Positions 60,404 to 64,000 of a DNA stretch of 64,000 nucleotides are shown here, in pieces. Origin of the DNA: Dongia_B sp964406155. Its GTDB lineage: Bacteria > Pseudomonadota > Alphaproteobacteria > Dongiales > Dongiaceae. The stretch is from the NCBI GenBank assembly GCA_964406155.1, contig CAYOQR010000006.1, positions 62,001 through 126,000 of the forward strand. Direction: 5' to 3'. The first letter of the stretch is position 1; every line of letters starts with the position of its first letter. The notes under the pieces are model-generated. The model saw nothing but the letters and a program-made list of their open reading frames with translations, was not told the origin of the DNA and ran no database searches. The translations under genes and the position numbers were made by a program.

Positions 60404-61531
60404 ATGCAGAACCTTCAGACCCGCCCCGCGACCCCCGAACGCTCCTTGCGGCCGATGCCGGCCATGCCGTCGCGACAGCCGCATTTGCGCCCCGTTCCGG
60501 CGGCCCGGCCCGCAACGGTTCCTCCGTCCGGCGTAACCCAGGCCCCGGCCCCCGACGCCAATCCCCTGCTGCGCCGCAACCTGGCCAGCGGCCGGATCGA
60601 TATCGCCCTGGTGCTGCTGCCGGGTTTCCCGCTCTATGACCTCTCCGCCCTGTGCGACTGCTTCGCCACCGCCAATCACCGGGCCGGCCGGGATATCTTC
60701 GCCTGGCGCTTGCTGAGCCTGGACGGGCAGCCCGTCGCCAGTTCGCTGGGCGCGCCGATCGCACCGGCAGCGGCGATCGACTGGCAGAGCCATCCCGACA
60801 ACATCATCCTGCTCAGCGGCGAGGCAACGGCGCCGATGAAGCTGCAGGCCTGGCTGCGGCACGCGGTCGCCCGGCATGCGCATATCGCCGCCAGCGGCGC
60901 TGCGGTCGGTGTCCTGGCCCGCAGCGGCATTCTCGCCGGCAAGAGCTGCACCGCCCATTGGTCGGCACGCGAGGCGCTGCAGGAGGCCCTACCGGATCTC
61001 CTGGTCAAGGACCGTCTCTATGTCAGCCATGACCGCCGCATCACCTGCGCCGGCGGCAAGGCGCTGATGGATTTCGCCCTCGCCTGCGTCGCGACGGCGC
61101 TCGACGAACGCCATGCCCGCCAGATCGCCGATGTACTCAATCATGATCGGCTGCGCCCCGGCACCGAGAGCCAGCATGCCTCGCCCTCGGGCATGCGCGG
61201 CATCCATAACCGCTCGCTGCTGCGGGCGATCGAGATGATCGAAGCCAATCTCGCCGAACCGCTCTCGACCGAGGATCTGGCCGATGAGGTCGGCATCTGC
61301 CCCCGGCAGTTGCAGCGCCTGTTCAAGCGCCAGTTCGACCTGGCGCCGGGTCAGTTCGCCATGCAGCGCCGCATGCAGCGGGCGCGGCAATTGCTGCACC
61401 AGACGGAAATGAGCATTACCGAGGTCGGCGTGGCCCTGGGTTTCATCTCGCTGTCGCATTTTTCCCGCTGCTACATGCGGGCTTTCGGTCGCCAGCCGCG
61501 CCATGATCGGCTGCGCCTGATCTGCGATTGA
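60404..61531 (+). CDS. GlxA-type AraC-family regulator (DJ-1/PfpI plus HTH_18)
   Basis: 375 aa. After a proline/arginine-rich N-terminus (residues 1-60) comes a DJ-1/PfpI-like domain (IALVLLPGFPLYDLSALCDCFATANHRAG; ASGAAVGVLARSGIL replaces the usual nucleophile-elbow cysteine by alanine). The C-terminal AraC domain has two HTH motifs (LSTEDLADEVGICPRQLQRLFKRQF and SITEVGVALGFISLSHFSRCYMRAFGR). This architecture includes GbdR, CdhR and SouR, regulators of glycine betaine, carnitine and sarcosine catabolism. Start codon uncertain because the N-terminus is low in complexity. Confidence 0.87.
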   Translation: MQNLQTRPATPERSLRPMPAMPSRQPHLRPVPAARPATVPPSGVTQAPAPDANPLLRRNLASGRIDIALVLLPGFPLYDLSALCDCFATANHRAGRDIFAWRLLSLDGQPVASSLGAPIAPAAAIDWQSHPDNIILLSGEATAPMKLQAWLRHAVARHAHIAASGAAVGVLARSGILAGKSCTAHWSAREALQEALPDLLVKDRLYVSHDRRITCAGGKALMDFALACVATALDERHARQIADVLNHDRLRPGTESQHASPSGMRGIHNRSLLRAIEMIEANLAEPLSTEDLADEVGICPRQLQRLFKRQFDLAPGQFAMQRRMQRARQLLHQTEMSITEVGVALGFISLSHFSRCYMRAFGRQPRHDRLRLICD

Positions 61532-61556
61532 GGACGTAGCAGACGCCGATCGGCTT

Positions 61557-62789
61557 CTAGTCGGCCGGCCGAGCTGGCCGCATCAGTGCGGCCATGGTCA
61601 ATGCCGCGACCGCCAGCGTGAGCGGCGCGAACGACACCCACAGCACGAGGTCCCAGCCGCGCGAGGCGAGCAGGCTCCCCGAAGAGAATGAGCCCACGGC
61701 CATCGTCCCGAAGACGATGAAGTCGTTGAGCGCCTGGACGCGCGTCTTCTCCTCCGGACGATGGCAGTTGAGCACCAACGCGGAAGCTCCGACGAAACCG
61801 AAATTCCATCCGACGCCGAGCAGGATCAGCGTCAGCCAGAAATGCATGACATCGATGCCCGCCAGTCCGGTTACGCCCGAGGCGCCGATCAGCGCGAGAC
61901 CCGCCGCCACGACACGGCCCGCGCCGAAGTGCGTGATCAGGCGCCCGGTGAAAAAGCTTGGCGCATACATGGCGATGACGTGCCATTGCAGGCCGAGATT
62001 GGACGTCTCCTGGCTGTGGCCGCACATCCGCATGGCGAGCGGCGCCGCCGTCATCAGGAAGTTCATCAGCATGTAGGAGACCGCGCCGCAGGTGGCGGCG
62101 ATGATGAAGCGCGGCTGCCGCACGATCTCGGCAAGCGGACGTCCGCCCGCGATCTCGGCGGTGGTCGGCATCGGCAGACGAATGCCCGCGAGTACGATTG
62201 CCGACAAGGCCGACACCAGTGCCTGGACGAGGAAGGTCGCCGCGAACATGTAGGGCTGCCACAAATACATGGTGTAGGTGACCAGTTGCGGCCCGATCAC
62301 GCCGGCCGCCACACCGCCCGCCATGACGATGGAGAGCGCACGCGGCCGCCATTCCGGCTCGACACAATCGGCCGCGGCAAAGCGGAAAGAGAGCACCACG
62401 GCAGCATAGGCGCCGCCGAAGAAAGTCGCGCAACAGAAGAGCCAGAACGATCCTAGGATGACGGCGAGCGCTGCCAGCAGTCCTGTGAACACCCCGCAGG
62501 CAGTGCCGGCGAGGAAGACGGCCCGGCGCCCATGGCGGCGCGCGATCATGCCGGTCGGCAGGATGCAGGCAGCCATGCCGACCACGAAAATGGAGATCGG
62601 CAGCGTCGCCAGCGCCTTGTCGGGCGCCAGCATGGCACCGATGATCGCCCCGGTGGCGTAGACCACCGTGGAATTGGCACCGGCGAGCGCCTGTGCGATG
62701 GCCAGCCGGGCGATGGTGCTACGTTGTTGACGCCGGCTGCCCAGAGCGAAGGGATGTTGTTCCACAGATGTTGTGCTTGCTTGGGACAT
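61557..62789 (-). CDS. MFS transporter
   Basis: 410 aa with about 12 membrane segments. The loop 2-3 motif is MIARRHGRRAVFLAG, the MFS signature. ATG 62789 has GAGG upstream; a GTG at 62801 overlaps the preceding stop. It follows the TPR gene, so they may form one unit. Substrate unknown; the family contains drug and sugar/organic-acid exporters. Confidence 0.85.
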   Translation of the reverse strand: MSQASTTSVEQHPFALGSRRQQRSTIARLAIAQALAGANSTVVYATGAIIGAMLAPDKALATLPISIFVVGMAACILPTGMIARRHGRRAVFLAGTACGVFTGLLAALAVILGSFWLFCCATFFGGAYAAVVLSFRFAAADCVEPEWRPRALSIVMAGGVAAGVIGPQLVTYTMYLWQPYMFAATFLVQALVSALSAIVLAGIRLPMPTTAEIAGGRPLAEIVRQPRFIIAATCGAVSYMLMNFLMTAAPLAMRMCGHSQETSNLGLQWHVIAMYAPSFFTGRLITHFGAGRVVAAGLALIGASGVTGLAGIDVMHFWLTLILLGVGWNFGFVGASALVLNCHRPEEKTRVQALNDFIVFGTMAVGSFSSGSLLASRGWDLVLWVSFAPLTLAVAALTMAALMRPARPAD

Positions 62790-62797
62790 GACGCGCC

Positions 62798-64000
62798 TCA
62801 CATCGCCAGACCGGCGCGCCAGCGCGTATCGCGGGGCGAGGGACGACGATGGAGGCGGCGATCGAGCAAGGTGCGCGCCCTCTCGGTCTCGCCGCCGCGC
62901 ATCAGGGCGACCAGCAACGTGTCCTCGATCACCTCGCGCTGCGCGCCGCTGCCGCCGATCCGCACGACCTCGGCCGCGACCGTCTCCAGAATGCGCGCGC
63001 TTGCCGCATAATCCCCCTCGGCAAAGGCCATCGCCGCGCGGCCGATCGCCGGGACCACCGGACCGGCTGCGAGCGAGCCATTGGCGACCAGCACCTCCAG
63101 CGCGCCAATGCGCTGTTCGAGGGCTGCGGTATCGCCGATTGCCGCTTCGATCAGCGCCAGATGCGGATCCACGAAACCATGTCCCGGCTTGGGAAAGGCC
63201 CGGCGTGCATAATCGGCGGCCTCCTGCCAGCGGTCCTCCGGCACATTATGGCCATAGGCTTCCAGCCGCCACAGGAGCGATGCCGCATCACTGACGATAT
63301 TGATCGGCATGCCCTGCGACACCGACGGCCGGATCTTGTCCGCATAGAGGGCGAGCGCCGTCTCGGCATCGCCACGCTCCAGGGCGACCAGCGCCGCGTG
63401 CCAGGCGATGTGGCCGTAGAGGATGCCGCTGCGATCATAGCCCGGCAGCCAGCCCGAAATCAGCGCCTCGGCATCGTTGCCGGCACCGCCCTCGAACATG
63501 GCATGCGTCAATGCATGGACGCCGTTGGCATTCTCCCGGCGTAAGCCGAAGGCTCGCTCCAGCATGGCGCGGCCACGCGAGACCTCACCATTTTCGGCCA
63601 GCGCCCAGCCGTGATAGGTCAGGAACCACCAATCATCGGCGCCATACTGAGCCATGTGGCGCTGGCACAGATCGACGCGCGCCTGATCATGGTCCGCCAT
63701 GCCGGAGAAAGCGAAAAGGCCGAACGCGCCGAGGGGCAGCGACAGAATGACCCTGTCCCGTGGCCAGCGATCAGCATGGGCGAGCGCCCCGGCCAGTGCC
63801 TTTTGCGACTTACCGGCAATCGCCAGTGCGAGCACCTCGACATGGCTCGCTTCCCGCGCATCACCATGTGCCGAAACCTTCTCCTCGGCGATCGCGATGC
63901 GCGCGCGCGCCTCGCCGGGCTGGGCCCGCATTGCATGCAGCCGCGCACGCGCCGCGTGGGCCAGGGCGAAATCGGCATCGGCCGCAATCGCGGCATCGAG
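62798..64000 (-). CDS. TPR-repeat protein, TTC38-like (5' end beyond the window)
   Basis: At least 400 residues, open to the right edge. Helical repeats rich in A and L (LDAAIAADADFALAHAARARLHAM at the edge, then WWFLTYHGWALAENGEVSRGRAMLERAF) match the tetratricopeptide repeat protein 38 type. The in-frame ATG at 63931 is internal, so the true start lies further right. It stops 9 bp before the MFS gene start. Function unknown. Confidence 0.8.
   Translation of the reverse strand, partial: LDAAIAADADFALAHAARARLHAMRAQPGEARARIAIAEEKVSAHGDAREASHVEVLALAIAGKSQKALAGALAHADRWPRDRVILSLPLGAFGLFAFSGMADHDQARVDLCQRHMAQYGADDWWFLTYHGWALAENGEVSRGRAMLERAFGLRRENANGVHALTHAMFEGGAGNDAEALISGWLPGYDRSGILYGHIAWHAALVALERGDAETALALYADKIRPSVSQGMPINIVSDAASLLWRLEAYGHNVPEDRWQEAADYARRAFPKPGHGFVDPHLALIEAAIGDTAALEQRIGALEVLVANGSLAAGPVVPAIGRAAMAFAEGDYAASARILETVAAEVVRIGGSGAQREVIEDTLLVALMRGGETERARTLLDRRLHRRPSPRDTRWRAGLAM

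Noticed and set aside
1..64000. CRISPR arrays, tRNA or rRNA genes, insertion sequences, phage attachment sites
   Set aside because: No regularly spaced repeats, cloverleaf genes, transposase or integrase motifs were recognised on either strand.

Overview
The window is bacterial chromosome from an alphaproteobacterium, most likely Rhodospirillales or Rhizobiales by gene style; I cannot name the genus from sequence alone. It is a draft scaffold: a run of 10 N at 13960-13969 interrupts pcaF. I recognised no rRNA or tRNA gene, no transposase and no CRISPR array. Almost everything is small-molecule catabolism: five ABC uptake gene groups, two Rieske oxygenases, several flavoproteins and three class I/III aminotransferases. 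Each group has its own regulator, and many candidate operators can be read by eye.

Region 1 (536-12356, minus strand) is one long transcription unit. It runs promoter, leader hairpin, strong leader terminator, hyuA, hyuB (ATP-dependent hydantoinase/lactamase type), amiC (cytoplasmic amide sensor), amiR (ANTAR antiterminator), a second terminator, then a urea/amide-type ABC transporter (binding protein, two permeases, two ATPases) and a final terminator. A promoter followed by an attenuator in front of an operon that encodes AmiC and AmiR suggests amide-responsive transcription antitermination controlling cyclic amide use.

Region 2 (12943-28725, minus strand, visibly richer in G+C) is a second long operon. 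It runs PuuC-type aldehyde dehydrogenase, trimethylamine-dehydrogenase-type flavoprotein, PotABCD-type transporter, DAO-type amine oxidase, IclR regulator, two class III aminotransferases, PcaIJ CoA transferase and PcaF thiolase. Read as a pathway, it would import an amine (perhaps N-methylated), dealkylate or deaminate it, oxidise the aldehyde, transaminate a beta-amino acid to a 3-oxoacid, and cleave that as a CoA thioester. Diverging from it are an EutQ-type cupin and a 3-hydroxyacyl-CoA-type dehydrogenase.

Region 3 (30532-51757) is a mixed catabolic block: an oligopeptide-type ABC system (permeases and fused ATPase at 30532-34037, binding protein at 44824), a GlcD-type FAD oxidase, a HisC-like aminotransferase, a DoeB-like deacylase, a HutC repressor, a VanA-like Rieske oxygenase, two LysR regulators, a CaiB/BaiF CoA transferase with an acyl-CoA dehydrogenase, a ferredoxin-type reductase, a PhyH-type dioxygenase, a GbcA/Stc2-like Rieske oxygenase and two GntR regulators. 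Palindromic operators sit in most divergent intergenic regions.

Region 4 (52107-64000) is ordinary mixed chromosome: a membrane cupin, a shortened class III cyclase, a small haem-oxidase-like membrane protein, TetR plus a glycosyltransferase, BioY plus DUF1284, a LapG-like transglutaminase-fold protease, an MntP/YtaF-like membrane protein, LysR, a GlxA-type AraC regulator, an MFS transporter, and a TPR protein running off the right edge.
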